Positions 43,229 to 51,754 are shown, counted from the first letter of the stretch. The stretch is DNA of 64,000 nucleotides from Streptomyces sp. NBC_00250 (GCF_036192275.1 NZ_CP108088.1:1860001-1924000), one strand, 5' to 3'. Notes: a model not told the origin generated them from the sequence alone. Numbers and translations: made by a program.

Positions 43229-44008
43229 ATGCCGGTGGAGGTCACCTGGTGGGGTCACGCGACCTGCACGGTCGAGGACTCCGGGGTCCGTTTCCTCACC
43301 GATCCGCTGTTCGCCCGGCGGCTCGCGCATCTGCGGCGGCGGCGCGGGGCCCTGCCGCCGCCCGAGGCCGCGGTCGCCGAGGTCGTCCTCGTCTCGCACC
43401 TGCACTCCGACCATCTGCACCTGCCCTCGCTGGCCCGGCTCGCGCCCGGGACGCTCCTCGTCGTGCCGCGGGGTGCCCCCGCCGCCGTGCCGGGGCTGCG
43501 CAGGCTCGACGGGAACGGGCTGCGGCTGACCGAGGTGGAGGTGGGTGACACGGTGACGGTCGAGGGCGTGACGGTGCGGGCCGTGCCGGCGCTCCACGAC
43601 GGGCGGCGACTGCCGGTCGGGCCGCACCGGGCGCCCGCGCTCGGATACGTCGTCGAGGGCGAGGCGCGGACGTACTTCGCCGGCGACACCGGGCTCTTCG
43701 ACGGGATGGCGGAGGCGGTGGGACCGGTGGACGTGGCGCTGCTGCCGGTCGGCGGCTGGGGCCCGTACCTCGGACACGGCCACCTGGACGCGGGCCGGGC
43801 CGCCGAGGCGCTCGCCGCGCTGTCGCCCGCGGCGGCGGTCCCGGTGCACTACGGGACGTACTGGCCGATCGGGCTCGACGGGATCCGGCCGCACGAGTTC
43901 CACGCACCCGGGGACGAGTTCGTACGGCACGCGGCGCGGCTCGCGCCGAAGGTGGCGGTGCATCTGCTCGCCCACGGCGAGCGGGTCCGGCCGGAGGTCG
44001 CCCGGTGA
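43229..44008 (+). CDS. Metallo-beta-lactamase-fold hydrolase
   Basis: A 259-residue MBL-fold protein of the UlaG/NAPE-PLD-like group. Metal motifs are VTWWGHATC, LVSHLHSDHLH (the HxHxDH motif, near residue 57), YFAGDTGLFDG (Asp) and PVHYGTYW (His). The reaction is hydrolysis of a phosphodiester, lactone or similar bond; the substrate is unknown. Its stop lies in a 25-bp sequence repeated 38 bp downstream at the start of the DedA gene, so the two were probably once overlapping and form an operon. Confidence 0.9.
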   Translation: MPVEVTWWGHATCTVEDSGVRFLTDPLFARRLAHLRRRRGALPPPEAAVAEVVLVSHLHSDHLHLPSLARLAPGTLLVVPRGAPAAVPGLRRLDGNGLRLTEVEVGDTVTVEGVTVRAVPALHDGRRLPVGPHRAPALGYVVEGEARTYFAGDTGLFDGMAEAVGPVDVALLPVGGWGPYLGHGHLDAGRAAEALAALSPAAAVPVHYGTYWPIGLDGIRPHEFHAPGDEFVRHAARLAPKVAVHLLAHGERVRPEVAR

Positions 44009-44046
44009 GGCGCGCGACGACGGTCCGGCCGGAGGTCGCCCGGTGA
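43984..44046 (+). repeat. Duplicated 25-bp gene junction
   Basis: The same 25 bp occur at 43984-44008 and 44022-44046. Each copy contains GGAGG, a 7-nt spacer and GTGA. In the first copy TGA is the MBL stop; in the second the GTG is the DedA start. Confidence 0.9.
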
Positions 44047-44708
44047 TCCACGGGCTCACCGGGATCGCGGCGGCGGTGCGGGAGCTGCCCCCGGAGTCGA
44101 CGCAGCAGGCCGTCGGCTATCCGTCGCTGTTCCTCCTCGTGGCGCTCGGCGCGCTCGTGCCGGTCGTGCCGACGGGGGCGATCGTCAGTTCGGCGGCGGT
44201 GGTCGCGTTCCACCAGGAGTCGCCGCTCGCGCTGCTCCTCGTGTTCCTGGTGGCCGCGTTCGCCGCGCTCCTCGGAGACACCGCCCTCTACTGGCTCGGG
44301 CAGCGCGGGGTCCGTTCCCACAACGGCTCGCGGTGGCTCGCCGCGCTGCGGGGCCGGGTGACGCCCGACCGGCTCGCCCACGCGCAGGAGCGCCTCGACA
44401 CCCATCAGGTGCAGGTGCTCGTGCTGTCCCGGCTCGTACCGGCGGGGCGGATCCCCGTGATGCTGGCGTGCCTGCTGTCGGAGATGCCGCTGCGGCGGTT
44501 CGTCCGGGGCGACCTGGCGGCCTGTCTCGCGTGGGCGGCCACGTACCAGCTGATCGGAATCCTCGGCGGTTCGCTCTTCCCGGAGCCCTGGCAGGGAGTC
44601 GTGGCCGCGGTGGCTCTCACGGTGCTCATCAGTGCGGCGCCCGCCCTCTGGCGGCGGGTCCGAGGAGGGCCCAAGGCCGGCGAGGTGTCAGGCCACGAGC
44701 ACCCGTGA
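44043..44708 (+). CDS. DedA-family membrane protein
   Basis: A 221-residue DedA/SNARE-associated-domain membrane protein with about five hydrophobic segments. The family motif is seen in LVVALG-like helix 1, GDTALYWLGQRGVRS, and the conserved LVLSRLVPAGRIPVMLACLL with its Arg and Pro. DedA proteins act in lipid (undecaprenyl or phospholipid) flipping and membrane homeostasis. The GTG has GGAGG 7 nt upstream inside a duplicated junction. Its last 21 bp overlap the convergent MBL gene. Confidence 0.9.
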   Translation: MIHGLTGIAAAVRELPPESTQQAVGYPSLFLLVALGALVPVVPTGAIVSSAAVVAFHQESPLALLLVFLVAAFAALLGDTALYWLGQRGVRSHNGSRWLAALRGRVTPDRLAHAQERLDTHQVQVLVLSRLVPAGRIPVMLACLLSEMPLRRFVRGDLAACLAWAATYQLIGILGGSLFPEPWQGVVAAVALTVLISAAPALWRRVRGGPKAGEVSGHEHP

Positions 44709-45746
44709 GCCGCCGACCGGCAGGTCCCACAGGTCCTCCCGGGGCAGCCCGGCCCGCTCCCAGGCGGTCCTGACCCGGGTGAGGGGTTCGAGGACCGGTT
44801 CGGAGGACAGGACGAAGGTCGCCCAGTGCATGGGGGCCATCCGCCGCGCCCCCAGGTCCTGGTGGGCGCGGACCGCCTCCTCCGGGTCGGTGTGGACGTC
44901 GCTGAGCCACCAGCGGGGGTCATAGGCGCCGATGGGGAGCAGCGCCAGGTCGATGCCGGGGTATCGGCGGCCGATCTCGGCGAACCAGTGGCCGTAGCCG
45001 GTGTCCCCCGCGAAGTGGACGCGTCGCCCGGCCCGGTCGGTGAGCACCCAGCCGCCCCACAGGGAGCGGCAGGTGTCCAGGAGGGTCCGCTTGGACCAGT
45101 GGTGGGCGGGGACGAAGTCGAAGCGCACGCCGTCGAGTTCGGCCGCCTCCCACCAGTCGAGCTCGGTGACCCGGCTGAAGCGGCGGCGGGCGAACCAGCG
45201 GCCGAGGCCGGCCGGGACGAAGACCGGCGTGTGGCGGGGCAGCCGTTTCAGGGTGGGGGCGTCGAGGTGGTCGAAGTGGTTGTGGCTGATGACGACGGCG
45301 TCGACGTGCGGCAGGTCCTCCCAGCGGACGCCGACGGGGGTGAGCCGGGCGGGGGTGCCGAAGATGCGGCGGGACCAGACCGGGTCGGTGAGGACGGTGA
45401 GCCCGCCCAGCCTCACCACCCAACTGGCGTGCCCCGCCCAGGTGATGGCGAGGGTGTCGGGCCCGGTGGGCGGTAGCGGGCCCGGCTCGAAGGGCAGCAG
45501 CGGGATGTCGCGGAGGCCTTCGGGGCGGGGCCGTACGGCACCCTCGCGTGCCAGGCGCGCCAGGGCCCGTACGCCGGGGAGGGGTGCGGTGAGCCGGTCG
45601 GCGAAGGTGCGCGGCCAGTCGAGGCGCAGCCGCCCGAGGGGCTGGAGGACGGGGGCGGGGGCGGGCGAGGGAGCCGGAGCTGTGGCGGGGTCGGGCTGGT
45701 GCGGGGCCTGCGCGGGCCGCGCGGGGTGTGCCGTCCGTTCCGTCAT
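44688..45746 (-). CDS. Metallo-beta-lactamase-fold hydrolase (NAPE-PLD-like)
   Basis: A 352-residue MBL-fold protein. Metal motifs are ITWAGHASWVV, VISHNHFDHLD (HxHxDH), VPAHHWSKR, HFAGDTGYGHWF and MHWATF. This group includes N-acyl-phosphatidylethanolamine phospholipase D and bacterial relatives. About 40 N-terminal residues are Ala/Pro-rich. The ATG at 45746 has GGAG 7 nt upstream; an upstream frame extension has no support. It converges with the DedA gene (21-bp overlap), so two different MBL-fold enzymes flank one DedA gene. Confidence 0.9.
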   Translation of the reverse strand: MTERTAHPARPAQAPHQPDPATAPAPSPAPAPVLQPLGRLRLDWPRTFADRLTAPLPGVRALARLAREGAVRPRPEGLRDIPLLPFEPGPLPPTGPDTLAITWAGHASWVVRLGGLTVLTDPVWSRRIFGTPARLTPVGVRWEDLPHVDAVVISHNHFDHLDAPTLKRLPRHTPVFVPAGLGRWFARRRFSRVTELDWWEAAELDGVRFDFVPAHHWSKRTLLDTCRSLWGGWVLTDRAGRRVHFAGDTGYGHWFAEIGRRYPGIDLALLPIGAYDPRWWLSDVHTDPEEAVRAHQDLGARRMAPMHWATFVLSSEPVLEPLTRVRTAWERAGLPREDLWDLPVGGSRVLVA

Positions 45747-45891
45747 CTGCGGGCTCCGTTCTGCGCGGCTCTTGCGGATCGTGCGGGGCGGGCGGGGCTC
45801 CACCTGCGCGGGGCGCTTCGCCGGTGCGGGGCGCTTCGCCCGGGCGCGCTACGGGGTGGGGATTGCCGTCGGAGGTCATCTCGGGGCTCTG

Positions 45892-47124
45892 TCACCGGAG
45901 TTCCTCCAGGGCTCCTCCGAACTCCGCCAGTCTCTGTGCCACATGGGGAAGCTCCTCCGGGTTGCGTGCCCCGAGCGTCTCCGCCCGTTCCTCCTCCGTG
46001 CTCCCCAGGAACATTCCGGTGCCGAACCTGACGCGCAGGGCGCCGAGTTCGTCGCCGAACCGGTGGCCGCCGGTCGCCGGGGCGCCGAGCCGCGCGGTGA
46101 GATGACTCTCCAGCTCCAGGGAGTCGGTGACGCCCCTGGCCGCGAGACCGGCCCGCAGCGGCCCGAGGTCGGCGTAGAGGTGGCGGCCGGCCTGCGGAGG
46201 CCGGGCGAGGGCCCCGGCGGCGAGGACGGCGCGGTGCGCGGCCGCGGCCAGGCGCCCGTGGACGGCGGCCGCGCGCCCGGCCCGTACGGTGACGTCCTCG
46301 GGTTCGTCGAGGGCGTGCGCGGCGGCGGGGGCGACGGGCCCGGGGACGACGGCCCCGAGGGCGGTGAGCACGTCGAGGACGCGGGCCCTGCGGTCGGTCC
46401 ACCGGTCGGCGCGGGACGGGTCGGTGGGCGGGAAGCGGGCGACGGCGCAGGGCCAGGCGGCCGGGGTGAGCGCGCCGCCGAGGTCGGACAGGACCGTCAC
46501 GTCGTCCGGGCACATCTCGGCGGGGCTGAGGAGCACGGTGTCCTCGGGGTGGTGGCGGGTGTCGCGCCAGGTCTCGTCGCTGATGACGTGCAGGCCCTCG
46601 CCGACGGCTGCCTCGCAGGCCTCGCGGACCAGTTCGGGCGGGGCGACGGTGGCGGTGGGGTCGTCGGCGACGGAGAGCAGCAGGACGCGCGGGGTGCCGC
46701 CCTCGGCGCGGATCCGCCGGACGGTCTCCAGGAGGGCGTACGGGTCGGGGACGCCGCCGCATTCGGCGGGGGTCGGCACGTGGTACGCCGGGCGGCCGAG
46801 GAGGCGGGCCTGCGGGGTCCACCAGGCGGGGCAGGGCCGGGGCAGGAGGAGGTCGCCGCCGTGGGCGGCGATCAGGGCCAGCAGCAGCGCGGGGGCGCCG
46901 GGGCCCGCCACGACGTCCTCGGGGTGGGTGCGCAGGCCCCGGCGCCACCAGTAGCCGGAGGCGGCCTCGCGCAGGACGGGGCCGCCGCCGGGCGGCTCGG
47001 GGGTGGTCCGTCCGGCGGCGGCCGCGAGGAGTCCGGCGAGTCCCGGCAGGACGGGGAGGCCGGTGTCGGGGGCGGGAGGGCCGTAGCGCACCGGGCCACG
47101 GCCGTCCGGAGCCGTCTGCCGCAT
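45892..47124 (-). CDS. Aminotransferase class I/II-fold protein lacking the PLP lysine
   Basis: A 410-residue protein of the fold type I aminotransferase family. Seen are GPGAPALLLALIAAHGGDLLLP (phosphate/substrate region), SDETWRDTRHH (the usual SDEIY-type motif with Asp) and a late Arg segment (RVRFGTGMFLG). Where the Schiff-base lysine should be (normally SxxK), the sequence is VLSDLGGALTPAAW, so Gly replaces Lys. The protein therefore may not catalyse transamination; a PLP-binding or regulatory role is possible. The ATG at 47124 has AGGAGG 8 nt upstream. A TATAAA element lies about 50 bp upstream. Confidence 0.82.
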   Translation of the reverse strand: MRQTAPDGRGPVRYGPPAPDTGLPVLPGLAGLLAAAAGRTTPEPPGGGPVLREAASGYWWRRGLRTHPEDVVAGPGAPALLLALIAAHGGDLLLPRPCPAWWTPQARLLGRPAYHVPTPAECGGVPDPYALLETVRRIRAEGGTPRVLLLSVADDPTATVAPPELVREACEAAVGEGLHVISDETWRDTRHHPEDTVLLSPAEMCPDDVTVLSDLGGALTPAAWPCAVARFPPTDPSRADRWTDRRARVLDVLTALGAVVPGPVAPAAAHALDEPEDVTVRAGRAAAVHGRLAAAAHRAVLAAGALARPPQAGRHLYADLGPLRAGLAARGVTDSLELESHLTARLGAPATGGHRFGDELGALRVRFGTGMFLGSTEEERAETLGARNPEELPHVAQRLAEFGGALEELR

Positions 47125-47175
47125 GTCCCGTACCTCCTGAGCGCACGGGGGCGCCGGCACGGCACCCCCGTGCCC

Positions 47176-47181
47176 TTTATA
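47176..47181 (-). promoter_or_regulatory. Possible TATAAA -10 element for the aminotransferase-like gene
   Basis: TATAAA on the minus strand, an unusually AT-rich word in this GC-rich sequence, about 50 bp before the ATG at 47124. No matching -35 was recognised. Confidence 0.35.
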
Positions 47182-47211
47182 CGAAGGTTCGGACGGTTCC
47201 GCCGCTCCAGG

Positions 47212-47228
47212 CGTCGCTTCGGGCGACG
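47212..47228 (-). terminator. Hairpin after the sulfite oxidase-type gene
   Basis: CGTCGC and GCGACG pair around a TTCGG loop, 27 bp after the molybdoenzyme stop. The UUCG-type loop stabilises short stems. Confidence 0.5.
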
Positions 47229-47254
47229 GACAGTGAGCGGCACCCCGCCAGGGG

Positions 47255-48508
47255 TCAGACGACGGTCACCGGGTGGCGCACGATCGCGTTGAAGAGATAG
47301 CCCTGGGTGTTGTGGACGGCCCGCTCGGGCTGGGTGTTGCCGGCGGCGTCGGTGGTCCGCGACAGCAGGGTGACCGGCCCGGTGCCGCGCGGGTGCCACG
47401 GCACGCTCCAGCGCACCCAGCCGTCCCGCCGGGGCGTGTCGTGGAGGTGGGCCCGCCGCCAGTGCGCCCCACCGTCCGTGGACACCTCCACCGTCCGTAC
47501 GGGCGCGAGTGCCGACCACGCACGGCCCGTCAGGCGGTGGACGCGACCGGCCTCCAGCGTGGCGCCGAAGGGCAGCTGGTAGGCGGACTTGAGCGTCTGA
47601 CGGCTGATCGGGGTGGAGCCGCCCTCGGGGTGGGCGGGGCCGAAGAGGCGGTACCAGTCGGTGGACCAGGGCGAGCTGAGCGGGCGGGTGGAGACCTCGA
47701 TGTCGCCGAGCCACTTGACGGACGCGATGCCGACCCAGGAGGGCACGACGAGCCGGACCGGGTGACCGTGGTCGTACGGGAGGGGCTCGCCGTTCATCTC
47801 GTACGCGAGGATCACGTCGTCGAAGGCCTTGGCGACCGGCAGCGGGCGCCGCACCCGGCCGTGGTCGACGCCGCCGGAGATGTACGGGTCGTCGAGGCCG
47901 CGCGGCTGGAGGTCGACGGCGTCGCGGGCTATCCCGGCCCGCCGGAGCACGTCGGCGAGGCGCACCCCGCGCCAGCGGGCGGCTCCGACGGCCCCGAGGG
48001 TCCAGGCGGTGCCGGTGACCGGTTCGCCCTGCTGGCTCGCGTAGAGGCTGCGGCCGTTTCCGGCGCACTCGATCAGGGCCGTACGGGTGACGGAGGGCAG
48101 GTCGCGGAGCTGTCCGTACGTGAAGTGGACGGGGCCGCGGCCGTGCAGTCCGTCGCCCCAGAGGGTCAGGCGCCAGTCGGCGGCGTCGAGGACGGGGGTG
48201 GTGGTGTGGTTGCGGACGAAGAAGCGGTCCACGGGGGTGAGCGAACCGGTGTCCGCGAAGCCGTCGAAGCGCGCCTCGGCGTTGGTGCCCCGGACGGTGA
48301 AGTGCTCGGCGGGGAGGGCCTTGACGATGCCGGGCGCGGCGAGGGTGCCCCCGGACGGGGGCGGCGGACCGGCGGGGCCGGTGGCTCCGCCGGCCCGGGG
48401 CGTCGCGTGTGCGGGTGCGGCGGCGAGCCCGCCGAGGGCGGAGACCGCGGGGGCCGCTGCGAGGACCTTGAGCAGGGAGCGGCGGACGGGCGCGGGCGAG
48501 TTCGGCAC
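47255..48508 (-). CDS. Tat-exported sulfite oxidase-type molybdopterin oxidoreductase
   Basis: A 417-residue molybdoenzyme of the sulfite oxidase family. The N-terminus has a Tat-like motif (VRRSLLKVLAAAPAVSALGG), so the folded, cofactor-loaded enzyme is exported. The Mo-pterin domain has FFVRNHTTTPVLD, the cysteine ligand in LIECAGNGRS, and GHPVRLVVPSWVGIASVKWLGDIEV. A C-terminal dimerisation domain follows (VRTVEVSTDGGAHWRRA). Substrates may be sulfite or methionine sulfoxide-like compounds. The GTG at 48508 has GAGGAG just upstream; another GTG five codons earlier is possible. Confidence 0.92.
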   Translation of the reverse strand: MPNSPAPVRRSLLKVLAAAPAVSALGGLAAAPAHATPRAGGATGPAGPPPPSGGTLAAPGIVKALPAEHFTVRGTNAEARFDGFADTGSLTPVDRFFVRNHTTTPVLDAADWRLTLWGDGLHGRGPVHFTYGQLRDLPSVTRTALIECAGNGRSLYASQQGEPVTGTAWTLGAVGAARWRGVRLADVLRRAGIARDAVDLQPRGLDDPYISGGVDHGRVRRPLPVAKAFDDVILAYEMNGEPLPYDHGHPVRLVVPSWVGIASVKWLGDIEVSTRPLSSPWSTDWYRLFGPAHPEGGSTPISRQTLKSAYQLPFGATLEAGRVHRLTGRAWSALAPVRTVEVSTDGGAHWRRAHLHDTPRRDGWVRWSVPWHPRGTGPVTLLSRTTDAAGNTQPERAVHNTQGYLFNAIVRHPVTVV

Positions 48509-48724
48509 GGGACTCCTCGGCACAGGGGGGCGCGCCGCCGGGCGGCGGCGCGGCCGATCCTAGGCGCGCGGAGGGGGTCCGGACGGTCCGTTCACGGTGC
48601 TGTCACAGGGGGTTCGTCAGGTCGGTGGCCGACGACGGGGGCCGGCGCGCACGGCCGGACCGGCAGCGGCCGCCGAAGGGGGCGGCGCGCCGAATCACGG
48701 AGGCGGTCCGGGTGCCGTTCGGCC

Positions 48725-48730
48725 GACAAT
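48725..48730 (+). promoter_or_regulatory. Leaderless -10 element of the acetyltransferase at 48736
   Basis: GACAAT ending 5 nt before the ATG; no Shine-Dalgarno. It supports the downstream start over longer readings. Confidence 0.45.
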
Positions 48731-48735
48731 GCCGC

Positions 48736-49254
48736 ATGACCGTACGAGAAGCACTTCCCGAGGACGCGGCGGCCGTCGCCGCCGTGCACGTCCTGTCCTG
48801 GCGCGCGGCCTACCGCGACCTGCTCCCCCGCCCCTACCTGGACGCCCTGGACGTCGAGGAGCGGACCGCCGTGTGGCGGGCCCGTCTCACGGCCCCGGAC
48901 CGGCCCAGGGTCCTGGTCGCGACGGACACCGGCGGGCAGGTGCGGGCCTTCTCCTGCTTCCGGGCCTGGCCGGACGAGGAGTTCGCCCCGGGGACCACGG
49001 CCGAACTGGCCGCGCTCTACGCCCTGCCGGAGGTGTGGGGCACCGGAGTCGGCCGGGCCCTCCTCGCGGCCTCCACGGAGGCGCTCGTGGAGGCCGGGTT
49101 CCGCACGGCGGCGCTCTGGGTGCTCGCGGGGAACACGCGGGGCCGTCGCTTCTACGAGGCCGCGGGCTGGCGACCGGACGGCAAGGTCGTACAGGAGGAG
49201 ACAGGGGGCCGGATCCTCGAAGAACTCCGGTACCGGCGCGATCTGTTCGCCTGA
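48736..49254 (+). CDS. GNAT-family N-acetyltransferase
   Basis: A 172-residue GNAT acetyltransferase using acetyl-CoA. VREALPEDAAAVAAVHVLSWRAAYRDLLP is the family N-terminus, and the acetyl-CoA loop is PEVWGTGVGRALL (a Q/RxxGxG/A variant), followed by AALWVLAGNTRGRRFYEAAGW. The acceptor (amine of a drug, peptide or metabolite) is unknown. The ATG at 48736 gives the normal length; upstream frame extension lacks similarity. It is followed on the same strand, 91 bp later, by a methyltransferase gene. Confidence 0.92.
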   Translation: MTVREALPEDAAAVAAVHVLSWRAAYRDLLPRPYLDALDVEERTAVWRARLTAPDRPRVLVATDTGGQVRAFSCFRAWPDEEFAPGTTAELAALYALPEVWGTGVGRALLAASTEALVEAGFRTAALWVLAGNTRGRRFYEAAGWRPDGKVVQEETGGRILEELRYRRDLFA

Positions 49255-49345
49255 ACCGATGTCCACATCCCAAGACATGGGTCTCATCATTCGACATCCG
49301 TGCGTACGGTGGTGAGCACGCACCCACACCGAGGGAGTCGCTCCG

Positions 49346-50191
49346 ATGACGCATGCCTCCGCCCCTTCCGCGCACCCCGCGGCCCATGAGACGGCCGTCT
49401 ACACCCACGGTCACCACGAGTCCGTCCTGCGCTCGCACACCTGGCGGACCGCCGCCAACTCCGCGGCCTATCTGCTGCCCGCGCTCTCGGCCGGTCTCGA
49501 CGTCCTGGACGTGGGCTGCGGACCCGGCACCATCACCGCCGACCTGGCCGCGCTGGTCGCGCCGGGCCGGGTGACCGCGGTCGACGCGGCCGAGGGCGTG
49601 CTGGCGAAGGCCCGTGCCGTGGCGGCCGAACGCGGCCTGGAGAACATCGAGTTCGCCGTCGCCGACGTCCACTCCCTGGACTTCCCCGACGACTCCTTCG
49701 ACGTCGTCCACGCCCACCAGGTCCTCCAGCACGTCGGCGACCCGGTCCAGGCGCTGCGCGAGATGCGCCGGGTGTGCCGCCCCGGCGGTGTCGTGGCGGC
49801 CCGCGACAGCGACTACGGCGCCTTCGCCTGGTACCCCGAACGGCCCGCCCTGGACGACTGGTCGGACCTGTACCACCGGGTCGCCCGCGCGAACGGCGGC
49901 GAACCGGACGCGGGACGGCGCCTGTTCTCCTGGGCGCGGCAGGCCGGCTTCACCGACGTCACGACGACCGCCGCCACCTGGTGCTTCGCCACGCCCGACG
50001 AGCGCGCCTGGTGGAGCGGACTGTGGGCGGACCGTACGACCGGCTCCGACTACGCGGACCTGGCCGTGTCCGGCGGCCACGCGACCGCCGCCGAGCTGAC
50101 GTCGATCGCGGAGGCCTGGCGGGAGTGGGGCACGCGGGAGGACGCGTGGTTCATGGTCCCGCACGGCGAGATCCTGTGCCGGGTGTCCTGA
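49346..50191 (+). CDS. UbiE-type SAM-dependent methyltransferase
   Basis: A 281-residue methyltransferase. LDVLDVGCGPGTITADLA is the SAM motif, AVDAAEGVL the acidic loop, DVHSLDFPDDSFDVVHAHQVLQHVGDP motif II and RRVCRPGGVVAARDSDYGAF motif III. The first 30 residues hold several His (YTHGHHESVLRSHTWRT), a pattern common in this Streptomyces subgroup. GGGAG lies 8 nt before the ATG. The region upstream (49258-49298) has GATGTC and GACATC words in inverted order that might be an operator, but spacing is long. Substrate unknown. Confidence 0.92.
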   Translation: MTHASAPSAHPAAHETAVYTHGHHESVLRSHTWRTAANSAAYLLPALSAGLDVLDVGCGPGTITADLAALVAPGRVTAVDAAEGVLAKARAVAAERGLENIEFAVADVHSLDFPDDSFDVVHAHQVLQHVGDPVQALREMRRVCRPGGVVAARDSDYGAFAWYPERPALDDWSDLYHRVARANGGEPDAGRRLFSWARQAGFTDVTTTAATWCFATPDERAWWSGLWADRTTGSDYADLAVSGGHATAAELTSIAEAWREWGTREDAWFMVPHGEILCRVS

Positions 50192-50198
50192 GGGCCGG

Positions 50199-51542
50199 CT
50201 ACGAGACCCCGCGGCGGTCGTCGGGCAGCCGGTCGTCCACGTGGTCCTCGCTGAACCCGAGTTGCGCGGCGAGCGCTCGGTAGCGGACGCGCCGGGCCTC
50301 GCCGACGGGGACCTCGTACGCGGTCAGGACCTGGAGGAGGAGGCGGAAGCCGAGGTCCGGGTCGACCGCCGTGACCACGTCCTCCAGGACCCGAGCCGCC
50401 CCTCGTACCTGCTCCGCCCCGACGTGGACCGCGTCGCGCACCTCCCGCAGCACCGCCTCCGTCAGTTCGGTCCTGGCAGGGGCCAGGAAGGGCGCGTAGG
50501 CGGGGTCGACCTCCGCCAGGTGGGCGTGGCACACCTGGGAGACCTGGTCGAGCCAGTCCCGCCCGTCGGTGTCGAACTCGTCCTCGTCCAGGACGTTCAG
50601 ACGCCCGGCCGCGGTCCGCCAGAGCAGACCGATCGCCTGCTCCGAAAGGGCGGAGTCGAGCAGGCGCCACACGTCGTCGAGGAGTACTGCGGCGTAGGCA
50701 CCGGGGGTGCGGCCCGGGCCGTCGTCGGCGATCCGCTGGATGTGCTCGCGCGGGCTGCCGCCGTACGTCCGTTCCGACCCGTGGAGAGCGGCCGCGAGCA
50801 TCGGCAGCCCGAACCGGCCGGAGGCGAAGTCGCGAAGGCCCGGATCGAGGGGGCGCCAGCGCACGGCCAGCTCGTCATGGACGGCGGCCCGGGGGTGGGC
50901 CAGCCTGTCCCCGAGGGCGAGCAGCCGCTCGTACGTGTCCGCGTCGACGGGCACGGAGTACGCCTTGAGCGCCCTCAGGAACAGCCGGAACCCTAGGTCG
51001 GCATCCGACTGGCGCACGACCCGGAGGAGGGCGGGGACGATCCCCGGTACGGCGACGCGGAGCTCAAGACCCGCCGCGGCCGACTCGATCTCCGCCGCCA
51101 CGGCCGTCCGCAGCTCCCCCTCCGGCACCACGGGCCGCGCCTCGTCCAGGGACCGCGCCTCGTACGGGTCGCGCTCCGGTGCGCGCGGCGGGCACAGCTC
51201 CGCGACCCGCTCCAGCCAGGCCCGGGTGCCCGTGCCGTGCTCGGCAATGCCCTGGTCGGCCGTGCCCCGGTCGGCCGTGCCCTCCTCGGCCGGGTCGAAG
51301 CAGCGGCGTACGGCCGCCAGCCACACCGTGTGGAGCACCTCGTCGGGCAGCGGCGAGTCGAGGAGGAGTCGTACGTCCGCGCCGAGCTGGTGGTCGTCGT
51401 CCTCCGCCGCGGACGTGGCGAGATCGAGCACGACCGGTTCGTCGAGGCGGAGCGTCGCACGGGCGCACAGCGCGCCGGCGAAGCCGCTGAGCCCGAAGTC
51501 GGTCGCGTAGTCGTAGGAGTAGACCTCGCGCGTGCGCGCCAT
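50199..51542 (-). CDS. Hypothetical protein with an internal duplication
   Basis: A 447-residue soluble protein. Two halves of roughly 200 residues resemble each other: LLLDSPLPDEVLHTVWLAAV against LLDSALSEQAIGLLWRTAA, WLERVAEL against WLDQVSQV, and DADLGFRLFLRALKAYSVPV against DPDLGFRLLLQVLTAYEVPV. Each half is mainly helical and acidic. A short GTADRGTADQGIAEHG run near residue 100 comes from a small DNA repeat. No signal peptide, membrane helix or catalytic motif is seen. It converges with the methyltransferase gene at 8 bp. Function not recognised. Confidence 0.82.
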   Translation of the reverse strand: MARTREVYSYDYATDFGLSGFAGALCARATLRLDEPVVLDLATSAAEDDDHQLGADVRLLLDSPLPDEVLHTVWLAAVRRCFDPAEEGTADRGTADQGIAEHGTGTRAWLERVAELCPPRAPERDPYEARSLDEARPVVPEGELRTAVAAEIESAAAGLELRVAVPGIVPALLRVVRQSDADLGFRLFLRALKAYSVPVDADTYERLLALGDRLAHPRAAVHDELAVRWRPLDPGLRDFASGRFGLPMLAAALHGSERTYGGSPREHIQRIADDGPGRTPGAYAAVLLDDVWRLLDSALSEQAIGLLWRTAAGRLNVLDEDEFDTDGRDWLDQVSQVCHAHLAEVDPAYAPFLAPARTELTEAVLREVRDAVHVGAEQVRGAARVLEDVVTAVDPDLGFRLLLQVLTAYEVPVGEARRVRYRALAAQLGFSEDHVDDRLPDDRRGVS

Positions 51543-51700
51543 TTCCCGTACCTCCTGCCTCCTGCGCGGAACGGGCGCCCGTCGGTGCGAGGGGTGCCCG
51601 TACCCATGCTCGTCGCAGTGCGCGTCCGGCGCCCCTTCCGAACCGAAGACGCCGGGGCGGCCGGGGTGGCGGGGCAGCTGGGCGGGGGCGGGGGCGGCTG

Positions 51701-51754
51701 GGAGGGCCGGGAGGGCCGGGAGGGCCGGGAGGGCCGGGAGGGCCGGGAGGGCCG
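51701..51754. repeat. Six perfect 9-bp tandem repeats
   Basis: GGAGGGCCG occurs six times in a row without change, in the gap between the start of the duplicated hypothetical protein and the stop of the winged-helix protein. Confidence 0.95.

Noticed and set aside
49258..49298. GATGTC...GACATC inverted words before the methyltransferase gene
   Set aside because: The arms are only 6 bp and nearly 30 bp apart with other partial copies between, so chance is likely.
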